Positions 22,690 to 34,080 of a stretch of DNA of 64,000 nt are shown here, piece after piece. The first letter of the stretch is position 1; every line of letters starts with the position of its first letter. Made by a program: the position numbers and the translations under genes. Source of the stretch: Isoetes taiwanensis (Eukaryota > Streptophyta > Lycopodiopsida > Isoetales > Isoetaceae); NCBI GenBank assembly GCA_021234155.1, contig JAJEKV010000002.1, positions 11,086,725-11,150,724 on the forward strand, in the 5' to 3' direction. The notes beneath the pieces were generated by a model. The model did not search any database, had not been told where the DNA came from, and saw nothing but the letters and a program-made list of their open reading frames with translations.

Positions 22690-25600
22690 TGATGATGACC
22701 TAATCATTATAGATAGTGGAGCCGAAAAGATCCAACTCACTCAAGAAAATCTGGCTGACTATAGTGGAAACAAAGGACATATTCAAGTAGGGAAATGGGA
22801 CTTGCGTAAAATAGAAGATGGTGGAGTGCTCGAAGTTATTTGATTTAGAAGGAAGAGTCGGTTGATCTAAAAAAATGTGCTTTGTGTTCCTACTCTAGTT
22901 AGGAACTGGATCTCGTGCCACTTAGTGGACATGATTCGTGGTTGCTTTTGAGCAAATGCAACGTGAACATCGAAGGAAATAAATTAAGGTTTGTTGGAAA
23001 ACGTGTTGGTAATCTCTTTGGATTAAAACCATAAAATGTATGGGAAGTGTAAATCAAGCCTACGCTTCGACTTACTTGGCATGAAAGATTGGGACATGCT
23101 AACATTAAGTATATTGAAAAAATGATCTCATTAGGGATGGATCAAATCTGAAACGTAAAATTGAAAACCATATATGCAAAGGTTGCATGCCGGAAAATTA
23201 CTTGTAGACTCCCTCTAAGGTTGCCGTCTCCTTAACCGGTCCACAACGACCTAACCTTTGAGTGTTTACAGAATCAATCGCAAAAGGTAATTCTCTTTAT
23301 AACATCTATTGACGCATTTTAGCAAGAGAACCTAAAGGTTGTCAAGGAGCAAAGATCTAGTATCTCAAGCTTTCAAAGTTTATGCCGGCCGATGGAACGC
23401 CCAATCGGGTCAAAAATCAAGTGTGCGCGACATCGACAGGAGGTGAGTACATACGCAAGTTTGTTAGATATTGCATTGAAAGAGTGCATTAAAAAGGCAA
23501 TATATATGTAGCCATACACCTCAACAAAACGGAGTAGCCGAGAAAAAAATAAGACTATTTTGAAGTTATTAGGTCAATGCCTGCTATTAGTGGATTGCCA
23601 AATTTTCAGGGAAAGAAGCCGGAAGGCTGCTGTAATTTATTCAAATGCTTCCAAAGAAGTATAAATGGGAACAGCTCAGATATGTTGTGGTCAGGAGAAT
23701 CGCAACTCTTTTATGTTCTTAAGACTTATGATGCTTAACTTATACCATGTACCCTAAGAGTTGAGATCTAAATCGATGACAGTCTACAAATACCTACTTG
23801 GTTAAGGCGATGAAAACCCAAAGGGTATATAGGTGTATAATCCAAATAACCGGTAAAATCATTACGCTATTAGATGTAACTTTTGTGGAACATGAGCTGC
23901 AGGCTGTGCATGTACTAAATGGAAGGGAATCACAAACAATTAACAACACTCCAAAGGAGGTTAATTGCGATGAGAATGACTGTATTGATTATGACACGCA
24001 TGGAAGTGAATCAACGTTGAGAACACCGAGGTCAGCGATTAGAAGACAAATATAAGGATCAAAATGAGGATGAGCCATCCGCTGGGTAAGAGCGTAGTAA
24101 AATAACATAGCGAAAACGTAAGAATTGAGGTAGAAATTCTTATAGATGAAGGAAGAATAGATCCTCACAAATATGGAAGACAAGCCAATGGCAAGAGGTT
24201 AGATTACAAAATGCAAAAGGAAATGCGCATCAAGTAATTTGATAGTATCGAAACTAAGGCCCCTGAAACTTTCAAGAAGCAACACAAAGGTTTGATGCAA
24301 ATAAAATGGAAATCAGCCATGATGATGAAATTAAATCTTTCAAAGGATCGACATATCACCAGATTGTGCCAAAAGACAAAATGTAGTAGGAAATAAATGG
24401 GCTTTACAAGCTGAAAGTTAAAAGCGCATGGCAGTCCCAAACATAAAGCACGCCTTGTTGCCTGCTGGCTTTACCCAAAGGAAAGGAGTTGACTATGATG
24501 AAACCTACTCACCATTGTTGCTACCGATGATTATTGCTATGGCAAATGCAATCGATTATGAGCTGCACCATATGGATGTAAATAATCGCCTTCCTTAATG
24601 CAAGAGTTGAATGAGGAGAGATATATATGGCAATGCTAACCGTGATATGAAGAAGGTAGAAACAAGGTATGGAAATCTGAAAAGAGTCAGCTCTATGGTC
24701 TTACAAATTCCCCGTGGAGTGGTATAAGTGTATTGACACATATTTGAAGGCATTGGGTTTCCGTAAAACTAAACAATGATGGAAATGTATACATTTTGAA
24801 GATGAGACAATCATTGCATCATAGCCTCTCTATGCTGATGATTGTGTGATGGTTGCGCAAAAATTTGACTATCTCTAAACCATTGTATGAGATTTTGAAA
24901 AGAAGATTCATGATGACAGATTTAGGGAACTTAGAAAATTCTCTTGAATTGAGGTGGATAATGATAGACAAATAAGAAGATCAGTCCACAATTAAATATA
25001 TATTGAGGTGCTCTTTGGCCAAGTTCAATATGGAAGAATGCAATGAAGTGAAAGCTCCTACATTGTCCGATGTAAAGTTTCTCGAAGGAAATTGCACCAA
25101 AACCGAAAAGAAGCTAAGAGAAATGGAAGACATTCCTTACGATCATTAATTGAAGCTTGTTATATATAGCAAACAATACCAAGACCGGGTTATAGCTTTC
25201 ATAGTTACTGCTCCGGTAGATACAATCATAATCCAAAAGTATCATTGGTTGGCGTAAAAGAAATATTATTATGATATTTGAAGGGGACAAAAAAATGTAT
25301 TGAATCTGAATACAACACCGATAACTTAAACTTAGTTGCTTACCGCGGATGCGATCGGTGTGGTGACCCCGATGAAAGAAGATCGACATCGCTATTTATT
25401 GATGCTAGGTGGGTGGCCCAATAAGTTGGAGAAGCAAAAACAAATTCCATAGCACTCCTTAACCCGCAGGTTTTAATATGCATCATCAACCTTAGCCAAG
25501 CAAGGAGATAATATGGACTAGAAGTACTCTTGGAAGACTAGGCCTCAAACAAACGTAGCAATTCATTCTATACGCTGAGTCTTTAGCCGCATAGCGAAGG

Positions 25601-25690
25601 ACGAAGAATCACATTGTGAATGAAAGGGACTAAACATATAGAAATGGCAAAGGCACTTTATAAGAGACATGGTCGCGAAAAATGTGATTC
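22690..25690 (+). pseudogene. copia gag-pol polyprotein, broken
   Basis: This is the internal coding region of the element, read through many stops. The aspartic protease site (Asp-Ser-Gly-Ala) is intact as a motif. In the pre-integrase region the His of 'WHERLGH' is kept. In reverse transcriptase the catalytic pair of Asp residues remains in Tyr-Ala-Asp-Asp, where most copia elements have Tyr-Val-Asp-Asp. A final part near 25620-25750 matches the C-terminal end of copia RNase H (Thr-Lys-His-Ile-Glu and a later Phe-Thr-Lys). Gag upstream of 22690 is too eroded to place. The frames are not joined here because damage is extensive. Confidence 0.88.
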
Positions 25691-25795
25691 AAGCCGGAAC
25701 ACATAAGGACCGAATCACCGGGCTGGATATTTTTACTAAGGTTCTAATCGTAACAGTTCGGGGAGAATTACAAGCAAGATAAGTTGGGTGTGGAT

Positions 25796-26333
25796 TGTTG
25801 AGAAACTGTAAGATGAAGGAGAATGAGAAAGAGAATATCTAGTTCATCTTATATTTTCATATAGAGAAAAATTCTCGTGGAGATATGCACCGTGGATGAA
25901 GATTGTAACAATGTCTACATGATGTTGTTATCAGAATTAAGTTGAATTGGAGTTTTCAACAAAAATGCTTCCTAGGAACCAAGGATCTTCATAAACAAGG
26001 TCTTAGGGTTTTCATTGTTTTGAATATTATCTAAAGGATAGCTATCAAGGATTATTATAAAGGTTTCAATACCTTATTAGCCGAGAACAGAAGTTCAAAT
26101 ATGGAAGGAAAGTTCTACTATCTCTGATGCCGTGAAGCTTAGGAAAATGGTGCGTGGTTAAAAGTAAATCAGCTGAACCTCAGAAATAAAAGATGTACTG
26201 CATTGATTGTATTATATCAAGGAGTGTAGCATTCATCCCAAGCATTGTTCTATAGAGGTAAAGTGTTGTTAAGTGCAAGATAATAATTGATTCAATAAGT
26301 GAATAGGAACTATTGATCTGAATATAATTAACA
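25796..26333 (+). repeat. 3' LTR of the copia element
   Basis: Begins with TGTTGAGAAACTG directly after a G/A-rich run 'aagttgggtgtggat' that serves as polypurine tract. It ends near '...ataattaaca', giving TG...CA ends. It aligns with 21110-21745 as described there. It is about 540 bp because of a deletion of about 120 bp relative to the 5' LTR. Divergence between the two LTRs is high, which points to an old insertion. Confidence 0.85.
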
Positions 26334-26339
26334 CCAACC

Positions 26340-26760
26340 CCGATACCGGTCATACTCTCCAAACACCAAGAAATACAAAGAATGCACTCAAAACCCTACC
26401 CAAAGAACACCCAACAAGCCAATTCTTCAAAAGAAGCCATACCTTCCACTCCACAACAAGCCGAATCTGGACAAAGAACAAAACCAAGGAATTCAACACC
26501 TATCGCTTTGAAGATAACCTAATGAGATGTCACTCGCAAAGCACTGCAGCCAAATCAGACACCCCATCCATCGGGCTCCATCACTTCCTCCATCTATCTG
26601 CCGTCAGCCAATTCTATCTAGCCGCTTCTAGTTCTCGCGGAACATAAGCCTCCCCGCTATTCACCATGCAAGCCCCTACATGCCATAACAAAAAATAACA
26701 CCCCTTTCCCCGCCCACTCAAGGCAACAATCATAGGAAACTCCATATTTTGGGGAACGTA
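26340..26760. other. A/C-rich spacer after the copia element
   Basis: The plus strand is rich in A and C and carries no gene. It resembles in composition the block before the element (20520-21100), so both are probably halves of one block split by the insertion. Target-site duplications could not be identified because the 5' LTR start is lost. Confidence 0.5.
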
Positions 26761-26762
26761 AT

Positions 26763-26839
26763 TAATAATCTAATGGCTATAATGGCTCTAGACATTTTGA
26801 GAAATATTTAAGCATATTTAATAATCTAATAGCTATAAT
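26763..26839 (+). repeat. 21-bp duplication enclosing a 35-bp copied patch
   Basis: 'taataatctaatggctataa' plus t at 26763-26783 recurs at 26819-26839 with one change. The 35 bp between them (26784-26818) repeat 20380-20417 almost exactly ('ctagacattttgagaa', 'aagcatattta'), with one T missing. The layout is that of a small insertion copied from 6.4 kb away, with duplication of the target. Confidence 0.85.
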
Positions 26840-27014
26840 TATTGTTTCTTTTTATAAGTGGTGAAAATATTTTGTATTTTTTATGGCAATATATAGGCTA
26901 AGGTTTTTGAGTTTTACAGCAAAAATTTTCAATGTTCACTGTAAACTCGCTTTTACCCTAATTTCTAATCAAAGGTCTAGCTACAAGTTGTATTCCTAAA
27001 CCCGAGGCGTATCG

Positions 27015-29305
27015 GGCGGGGTTGTTGTTGTTGGTGGTGTGGGGTGGGTTGGTGGGGTCGAAAGTGCTCAAGGGCTTTCACTTTCCGCCGATGTATAAGG
27101 TTGTTTTATATTTGTCTATCATATGCCAAGTAGACTGGGCGTATGGGAGCTGGCCAAAAGCTTTAAGACTCCACCATAGAGGCCATAGAACTTACAAACA
27201 AAGAGCTATCTGCTTGACGAAGCTTATCCATTTTGCATTAAGTCATTCACTGCATTGGTCTCTAACCTCAAACCTGTATTGTTACATACATAGGATCATT
27301 CAAGTATGTCATAGTCGGTTTGACCAAACCCACCCATGACATATCCAGTGTAATCTTCCTTCAAATGTTGCTTCTTGTGGTGGAATTTTTTCTGGAAACC
27401 AAGAGAGATTACAAACATTTATATACAAGTAATGATTCTTACTATCTTTGGATGTGCATTGCATTACAATAAAGGTTAATGCTAATTTACTTTCCGACAT
27501 TAAAAATAAATTACCAGCCGTGTTAAAACTAAATTACTAGCTGACAACAATTTTAGAAGGAGTCTAAAAACATTTATCTTGTTGATTGATTTCATTTAAT
27601 TTGTCTTCCTACAAACTTCAGGGAAACAAGGTATGACATTGCCTCGTTATTATAAAATTCCATATCCCTCTCTAATCTACCAATGAATGTTGCTGCAGAG
27701 TCGCATCAATTTTGTTAAAGCTATTATGAGGAATTGAGGTTTTTAGACATGTTTTGGAAAGGGCTATGTATATATCGACACTCAATTACATTGCCACTAG
27801 GTACCCAATTATGGGACATTTTGAACCTATCATTGAGTAATCTCATGCATCATGTGTACTACTTGGAGTCTACCTTGATAGGGAAATATGTAAACTGCTT
27901 TTGACAGGTAAACCCTAGACAATTGTTGATAGGTAAAAGTAAACAAGAGCTTTTCAAAGGAACACCCCACTAGTTTTGGAAATAAATAATGTTTCTTAGA
28001 AAGGTAGTTCGTTGTTCACACTTAGCCTTTTAAGCATTGAGGTTTGAAAAACCTCTCGCTTCTAGCAAGAGGGTCTTGTAAGGAAAAGGAAAAAGCTTTA
28101 ACTGATAGGATTCTTGTTTACATCTAAGGTTCTTTTATGGATACTTCCTAAATTGGTGGTGGTGGTGGTGGGGTGGTGGGGGTCGAAAGTGTCATTGGCT
28201 TCTTCAATGCTTCCTGTAATTTGACATGTGTAAGGTCAAGCTTATATTTGTCTATCATATCATGAAAGATCGTGGTATAATGGCCAAAAGCTTTAAAACC
28301 CACCATAGAGGCTATAGAACTTGCTAAAGAAAGAGCTATCCGCTTGATGAGTTTATCCATTTTCATGCATTGTTTTCACTCCACTCGGCATTGGTCTCAA
28401 CTCTAAAACTGTATTGTTATTATTGTGGATCATTCAAGTATAGTCATAGTCGTATTTGACCAATCCCACCCATGAGCATATCCAATGTAATCTTCTTTGT
28501 GAAATGTTGCTTCTTGTGGTGGAATTTTTCTCGAAACCGTGAGAGATTACAAACATTTATATAAGGTACGATCTCTACTATCTTTGGATGTGCATTGCAT
28601 TATTATTAAAGGCTAGTCGTTAATTTACTTTCCTCACGATTAAAAATAAATTACTAGCCGTTAAAACTAAATTACTAGCCGACAACAATTTTTGAATGAG
28701 TCTAAAATATTTATTTTGTTGATTGATTTCATTTCGATTTTGTCTTCCTACAAACTTTGTGGAAACAAGGTATGATATTACTGTCTATTATTATAAAATT
28801 CCATATCCTCTCTACATAATCTACCACAATGGATGTTAATAAAAGAGGCCAACTAATTTTGTTGGTGTTGGTTATGAGGTAGAATTGAGGTTTTTCTTTG
28901 AGACATGTTTTTGGAAAGGGTTATGTATATATCGATTAACTCACTTTCATTGCCATCATAGGAATACCTATGGGATATTTTGAACCTACCTAGGGTACAA
29001 GGTTCATGCATCATGTGCTACTTGAGTCTACCTCGATAGGGAACATGTAACCTGATTTGATAGGCAAACCCTGCACTAATTTTGATAGGTAAAAAGCATA
29101 ATGTTGTTTTCACAAAGGAACACCCCACTAGTTTTGGAAATAAATAATGTTTTAGAAACAGTTCAAGTTGTTCACATTTAGCCTTAAGGATTGAGGTTTT
29201 GAAAACTCGCTTCTAGCAGAGGGTCTTGTATGAAAAGGAAAAGTCAGAATCGATAGGATTCTTGTTTTACATCTAAGGTTCCTTTTGGCGGATACTTCCT
29301 AAATT
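27015..29305 (+). repeat. 1.14-kb tandem duplication with G-rich starts
   Basis: Two copies lie head to tail at about 27015-28155 and 28156-29305. Landmarks recur 1139-1149 bp apart: 'gttgcttcttgtggtggaat' at 27367 and 28506, 'gtcttcctacaaactt' at 27603 and 28742, 'atacttcctaaattgg' at 28141 and 29290. Each copy begins with a G/T-rich run made of 'ggt' units followed by 'ggggtcgaaagtg'. The copies differ by many small indels. A 72-codon minus-strand frame (28148-28366) ends in Pro-rich low complexity encoded by the G-rich run and is broken in the other copy, so a gene is not supported. Confidence 0.88.
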
Positions 29306-29860
29306 GGCGTCCTTTTGCTCCTTTCAAGCATTATTATCCTTCCTTGTCTAGTGGCCCCGTAATGTATGCTAGTAATTATGGTCTTTTATCAAGTAAGATT
29401 GTAATTTTTATTGAAAAAGATTGTTTGCTTTCTAATGAATAACACCAGCTTTTCCGAATGTTGATCTAGCCTCATCTGAATCCAAAAAATACCCAATATA
29501 CCGCAAACTAATAAATAACAAATCTTTTTTTCTTTTAGTATTTTAAACTGAGGGATATATTTAGGGTTGATGAACTCATCGTGCATCTTATTGCCGCTGG
29601 AGCAGGTAATGTCCTTTTGAGCAGAATAGTAAAAGATATAAATAGAGCGAATTTATATATTTGATTAAAAGAAAAATAGCACACGCACATCGTGAGATGG
29701 GCCTCGGGTCTCTATCAAATACATCGGATAGTTTACGGGCTTAGTAGCATATTTCCATTGGTTTTACATTTCCATGGTTAACTGAGATCCATATTGCGTC
29801 GTTAATGGCCTTCGCAATTGCTCTTTTCCATAAGAGGTGGCATTAACATCAATTCTGGCA
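29306..29860. other. AT-rich spacer
   Basis: No gene or classified repeat is seen between the tandem duplication and the first gypsy remnant. Frames are short and A/T-driven. Confidence 0.5.
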
Positions 29861-29864
29861 TCAT

Positions 29865-31190
29865 CTTTATTTGGAAGTTCTGATGCAAATTGGTTTAGTT
29901 TGAAATGACGCTACTCTTTTATTAAGAACGGAAGGATATTGCAATAATAACCGGAAAATGCAATTCAAAGCAAAAAGAAAAGATTCACTCAAAACAAGTG
30001 CACTAAAGCAATGTAGAAACAATGTTTGTCCGCCCCGAAGCATGGACAAAGTTATTGTAAGCAATTCGCCAGTTGCTAATCAACCCAACATCCTTGGCCA
30101 GATAATTGATAAAGCACGAAATACTACTCAAGTGTTTGATTCGTAAGGATGCAATTTGTCCATTGGTCTCAGGTGATCCATAAGAGAATGAACATCACAC
30201 GCTAAGAGTTGCAAAGACGGTTCTAAAAGTTGTGCAACAAACTAGGAATCGCTACCACCGCAATGGTATCTAGTGCAAGCCATAGAGTCGATCACCTCGG
30301 CTAAGAGAACATCCGTTGATTCACTATAGATAGAAGTGCTGTAAGGACGAAATGCACCATCTTGGAAAACGATCAACTTATAACAAGGATGGTGTCATAG
30401 CCGTGGGAAGATGGAAGCTCAACAAATGAAATCTACTGGAATGCTCTCCTGCTGACCGGCTGGAACTAGTAAAGATGCATAGGCCATGTGGAAGGTAAGC
30501 CAGCTTTTCTACAACAAGAGTCGATCGCATTAAAGTCTCAATAGTGTGGCGGCGTGGTGTATGGAGACCTAGCCACCAATAATCTTTCGAAAGTAAACGA
30601 AGTCTGGCAACCGCAAAGTGGTCGAATGAGAATCATGACGTTAATTATGGAACTGGAAGTCGAGGATCATCGAACTTCAAAATGATCATAGTCCAACCGT
30701 GATTTGCCGAAGATGATGTTGAGCCAAGATGCGGAAAATATATCTTGAGCCAGCGGATCGTAAGGAAGAAATGTCGAACGCATCTAACAAGGGTGGATAA
30801 TCATGAGGTCTCTCGAATAAAGTGATGGCCATAAGCTGTAGGCCAATCGTGTCCTAGAATAACATGTGGTTATGAAACTAATGCCGGCTCCCCCATCTTA
30901 GGGTTCGAATAGGATCCGAGAAAGAGCATCCGGGTTTCCTCTTTGAAGCATGTCGCATCAAAATTTGATGACAAACTGTGCCAGATAGGCAACCAGATAT
31001 GCCATCGAGCCTGGCTAATTAAGAACTCGAGCAGATTGAAAATAATTTAGGTTTTGACGATCCATATACAATCACCTTTTATGAGGAGAATATCTCAAGA
31101 AATCGCCACTCCCCGAAAAAGAATTCACTAATCGCCAAAAGTTCCTTTTATCTGTGATAGGATATGTGGACGCAGGAAAACACCTCAAAC
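29865..31190 (-). pseudogene. Ty3/gypsy pol remnant (integrase to RNase H), first copy
   Basis: Read on the minus strand, this matches 33720-34790 segment by segment at a fairly constant offset of about 3.6-3.7 kb. Shared strings include 'gaagcatggacaa' with 'attattgtaagcaattt' (30032 and 33720), 'gaaatgc(a)ccatcttggaaaa' (30350 and 34024), 'agttcctttatc' and 'aagaaat(c/t)gcc'. The paired segment holds the readable integrase, so this is the same element family. No frame here stays open for a domain. It runs directly into an LTR-like segment at about 31190-31450, so gag and most of reverse transcriptase are missing. Confidence 0.75.
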
Positions 31191-31450
31191 ACTCACAAAC
31201 AAGGACAAAATGATAAGTGTTAGAAATACACTCAAGATTGGCAAAGAAATTGATATATGATGAAGAAGTAAGAATACGATAGCCCAAAGGCAAGTAAGAA
31301 CACGACAGATGTCTAGAAGGTTAAAGATTGGCGTTGAACCGAATACCCATCATTGTGGGTCGGTCCTTTTTATATACCTGAAAAGTGGGCCCCTTTTTCT
31401 CGCATCGAATGTATTGAATATTTGTGCATATGCATCTAAGTTCTGAATGT
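31190..31450 (-). repeat. gypsy LTR fragment, copy a
   Basis: Shares a core with 32560-32800 and 46490-46620: 'gatgtctagaaggttaaaga' here, 'gatgcctagaaggctcaaga' at 32717, and 'gatgcaggctcaaggctggc' at 46582. All three have an upstream 'gatatatga(a)' and 'aatacaatggccc'-like block. On the minus strand a 'gtatataaa' string near 31370 is a plausible LTR TATA box. Ends could not be fixed. Confidence 0.7.
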
Positions 31451-31454
31451 TGAA

Positions 31455-32520
31455 CCTCCTGATGACAAATACTATGTAAATGGAAGATGCAAGCACGTCA
31501 TGGCTAGTGTGTGACTCGCGAACCAGTTAAAGTTCAAATCTTGCTGTAGGTACTCCATTTGCATCGTAATAATTATCTTTGTACATATGAGTTTATATGA
31601 TACTTTATTATGGTTGCCACATCGGCGAGAAATTTTGTTCTGGTGATTGATCGACCTCTGCGCCATCGCTTCTGTGATCTCGCAGTTGCCTAGGGTTCAA
31701 CGATTGTGCCATCCATCATTGGGGATGCCAAGACTTGTGGATCTCCTATGGATAAGGATCTTCCCCGAAAGGTGCGGTTATTCGTGAGTGGCCAGCTCTT
31801 TTCATGCTTTAAGCTTCAACCTTTTGAATGCTGTAGATTTGTTCCAATCGGCTGCCATCCTCAAAGCACCTTAGACTACTTCAAGATCTCATGTCACCCT
31901 AAGGATTGGCATATCTCGCACGCTGCAAAGAGGCAACTCCCTAAGAAACAAGCCTTCAAATAACCTGCTTCTTGTTATGTTTCTAGAGCCTCTTCATTCC
32001 CTTTGCCCCCACTAGCTGCCTAGTAAGCTGGTCACAAATGCTCGCCTGGACGCATGTGCGCCTCTATCATCCCACCGCTAACCTAATCTTTTGTTAATCA
32101 TGTCCATGTTCCATCTTCCAATGCTCACACCCCGTATTAACTTCTCGCTTCTTTGTCCTTCTTCATCACCCTTCTCCTCCCCCTCCTTTTTACATTTCCC
32201 CACTCCACCAATCAATGATTGATTCCTCTCATGGTTATCTTCACCGCTCCAGCTTAAAGTCGCGCTAAATGGATTGAAGCGTACTCTCTAGAAGATGCAA
32301 ATGGATAGATGGGTTGATGGGGTTCAAATGCAAGTGCATCCTCTATGCTATTGATGATGGAAACCGTGATCTATTCTCTTGATGTCGTATTACGGTTATG
32401 CAACCTATTGATCAACCCGGCAATATGGTGTAAATGGTGTAAGTTGCAAATGAGTGCAAAGGCTTCAAAAACTAAAAAGAAAAAGGTAATTTCAGGTCCA
32501 ACTCCCCATTAAGAATATTC
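31455..32520. other. spacer between gypsy remnants
   Basis: A plus-strand frame at 31706-31963 (85 codons, Cys/His/Pro-containing) reads smoothly but matches nothing I know and lacks splice partners. About 32090-32260 is C/T-rich. No retroelement domain was found here. Confidence 0.45.
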
Positions 32521-32529
32521 ATAGTTGGA

Positions 32530-32900
32530 ATGTAAGAGAGCTTAAGTCCCCTTCTATACAAAGTGTCATGAACCTATAATGAAAACAAGGAAAATAATTT
32601 TGGAAAATATGCAAGAAATATGGAGGCAATATGCCAAGATCGGTGAAGAATCTAGTATATGAACAAGAATCCAGAGTACAATGGCCCGGCGCGGTGAACA
32701 CGAGACGCAGACAGATGCCTAGAAGGCTCAAGACTGGCATTGAACTGAAATGATTTGATAAGAAGGGAGGTGCCTCTTTATATACTGCGGCCAAGGTCCG
32801 ATTGCTTTACCCAATGGATGAGATCACGCTTTAAGTGTGATGGATATTCCTAGAATACTAGAACCTCGGAACAAATTCCACATATGAGAAAGACATGAGG
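32530..32900 (-). repeat. gypsy LTR, copy b (3' LTR of the chromovirus)
   Basis: Lies downstream of the chromodomain on the minus strand and shares its core with copies a and c. A TATA-like 'gtatataaag' on the minus strand, followed by a 'gaggcacctccc' leader, fits an LTR promoter. Boundaries are approximate because TG/CA ends are not clear. Confidence 0.75.
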
Positions 32901-33129
32901 GAATTCTTCAATAAGCATTAGTAGAAAGTTAACACTTGGCAAAGGCATGACTTGTAATTAGAAGGTTGCAGTTCAAATCCTATTTTGTGCAACTATATTT
33001 TTGCATCCGTAGGATGACCATCTTTTACAATGGTATTAATATTCGTGATGATATGAATATCCCTATAGTCATCACACCATTCCTCCTAATGATGGCTGGC
33101 GAGTCGCTGGAGTACTCAACTTGGCTTTT

Positions 33130-33270
33130 ATTCGGTCAGATTCTTGATAGGCTTCCATGTTCTATCACTTGGTGAGTATCTTTCCCAATCAATCAAGTAA
33201 TACAATCGCCAACTAAGAAACTTGAGTCCTGAATCTCTCAAATTTCAAATTCCTCATGATCAATTTCTAT
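33130..33270 (-). pseudogene. chromodomain at the end of gypsy integrase
   Basis: One minus-strand frame reads 'RLYYLIDWERYSPSDRTW' followed by Lys-Pro-Ile-Lys-Asn-Leu. This is the chromodomain signature, with the aromatic residues Tyr, Trp and Trp in place. A Glu/Ile/Asp-rich linker and the integrase GPY/F-type block 'GPYRIIERVGDLAF' precede it. Chromodomains of this type steer integration towards modified histones in heterochromatin. The domain is separated by frameshifts from integrase, so no working protein is expected. Confidence 0.85.
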
Positions 33271-33559
33271 TGGTGATGGAGGTGGTGATACTCGATCTGG
33301 AAACGATTCGCCATATAGGTTCCAACAAACACATGGAATATTGGGTGAAGTAGAACTAACGACGGAAGCTCCGCATAAAAAAAGCAAGATCACCAACTCG
33401 CTCAATGATCCGATAGGGACCTAAGACTGGTAGTCGAGCTTGTTACAAGAACAAGCTATCTAAGAATCCCATTAATAATCTCCAAAACAAGATCACCAAC
33501 CGCAAAAGAAGGAGAACTTTACGTGCTGGATCTGCATGATAACGATAACGGCTTGGGCC

Positions 33560-34080
33560 TAAAGGAGATCTAGATCTAGATAGTACCGAAGATCATCCCT
33601 TCCGGGCATGCTGAGCTTCGAGCTCCGTTCTGGCACCGAATTGACCGAGTCGATCCAGAGCAATGAAAGACCATCGTGGATGCATGCCATAATTAATAAA
33701 GAATGGTGTCTGTTTACAGAAGCATGGACAATTATTGTAAGCAATTTTGCTAGGGCAGCCAATCAACCCAGCTCATCCGCCGATAATTGATGAAGCATCT
33801 AAATACCGCTTCATAGTTTGATTAGTGTGCTCCACTTGCCCGCTATTCCGGGTGATGTCCTAAAGAGAGGAACGCTCCACACGCAAGAGTTACAAAGATG
33901 CTTCCAAAACCGCAACAAACCGGTCCGCACAATAACAATGGTATCCGGTAAGCCATGAGTCAACCTGCACCTCAAGAAAGAGAACAACTGGCTTCACCGA
34001 GATAGAAGTGTCAAGAAAGAATGAAATGCCATCTTGGAAAAATGTATCAACGACAACAGCGATGGCTGCCATGTATTAAA
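33560..34080 (-). pseudogene. gypsy integrase catalytic region
   Basis: Minus-strand frames give a Val-Val-Val-Asp block then Phe-Phe-Leu-Asp-Thr-Ser-Ile-Ser at about 34060-33980, and Leu-Thr-Gly-Tyr with Ala-Asp-Arg-Phe nearby. The stretch from about 33850 to 33670 gives Gly-Gln-Val-Glu, Asn-Gln and Lys-Ile-Ala-Tyr-Asn-Asn, then Phe-Phe-Ile-Asn-Tyr-Gly-Met-His-Pro-Arg. These are landmark positions of the gypsy integrase core and its C-terminal side. Three or more frameshifts split it. Confidence 0.82.

Larger units (their letters stand above)
21110..26333 (+). mobile_element. decayed Ty1/copia LTR retrotransposon
   Basis: A roughly 5.2-kb element carries LTR-like ends on both sides and copia domains in the usual order: protease, pre-integrase zinc-binding region, integrase, reverse transcriptase, RNase H. 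Protease 'IIDSGAE' is at 22706. The pre-integrase motif 'LTWHERLGHANIKYIEKM' is at 23071. Integrase shows Gly-Gly-Glu-Tyr near 23430 and 'TPQQNGVAEKK' near 23516. Reverse transcriptase shows 'KGVDYDETYSP' near 24486 and Leu-Tyr-Ala-Asp-Asp at 24828. RNase H remnants include 'ERRSTS' near 25377. Stops and frameshifts break every domain, so it cannot move on its own. Placing integrase before reverse transcriptase is what separates copia from gypsy. Confidence 0.92.

Noticed and set aside
28148-28366. Minus-strand protein of 72 codons with a Pro run
   Set aside because: The Pro run comes from the G-rich repeat start, and the frame is broken in the other copy of the duplication.
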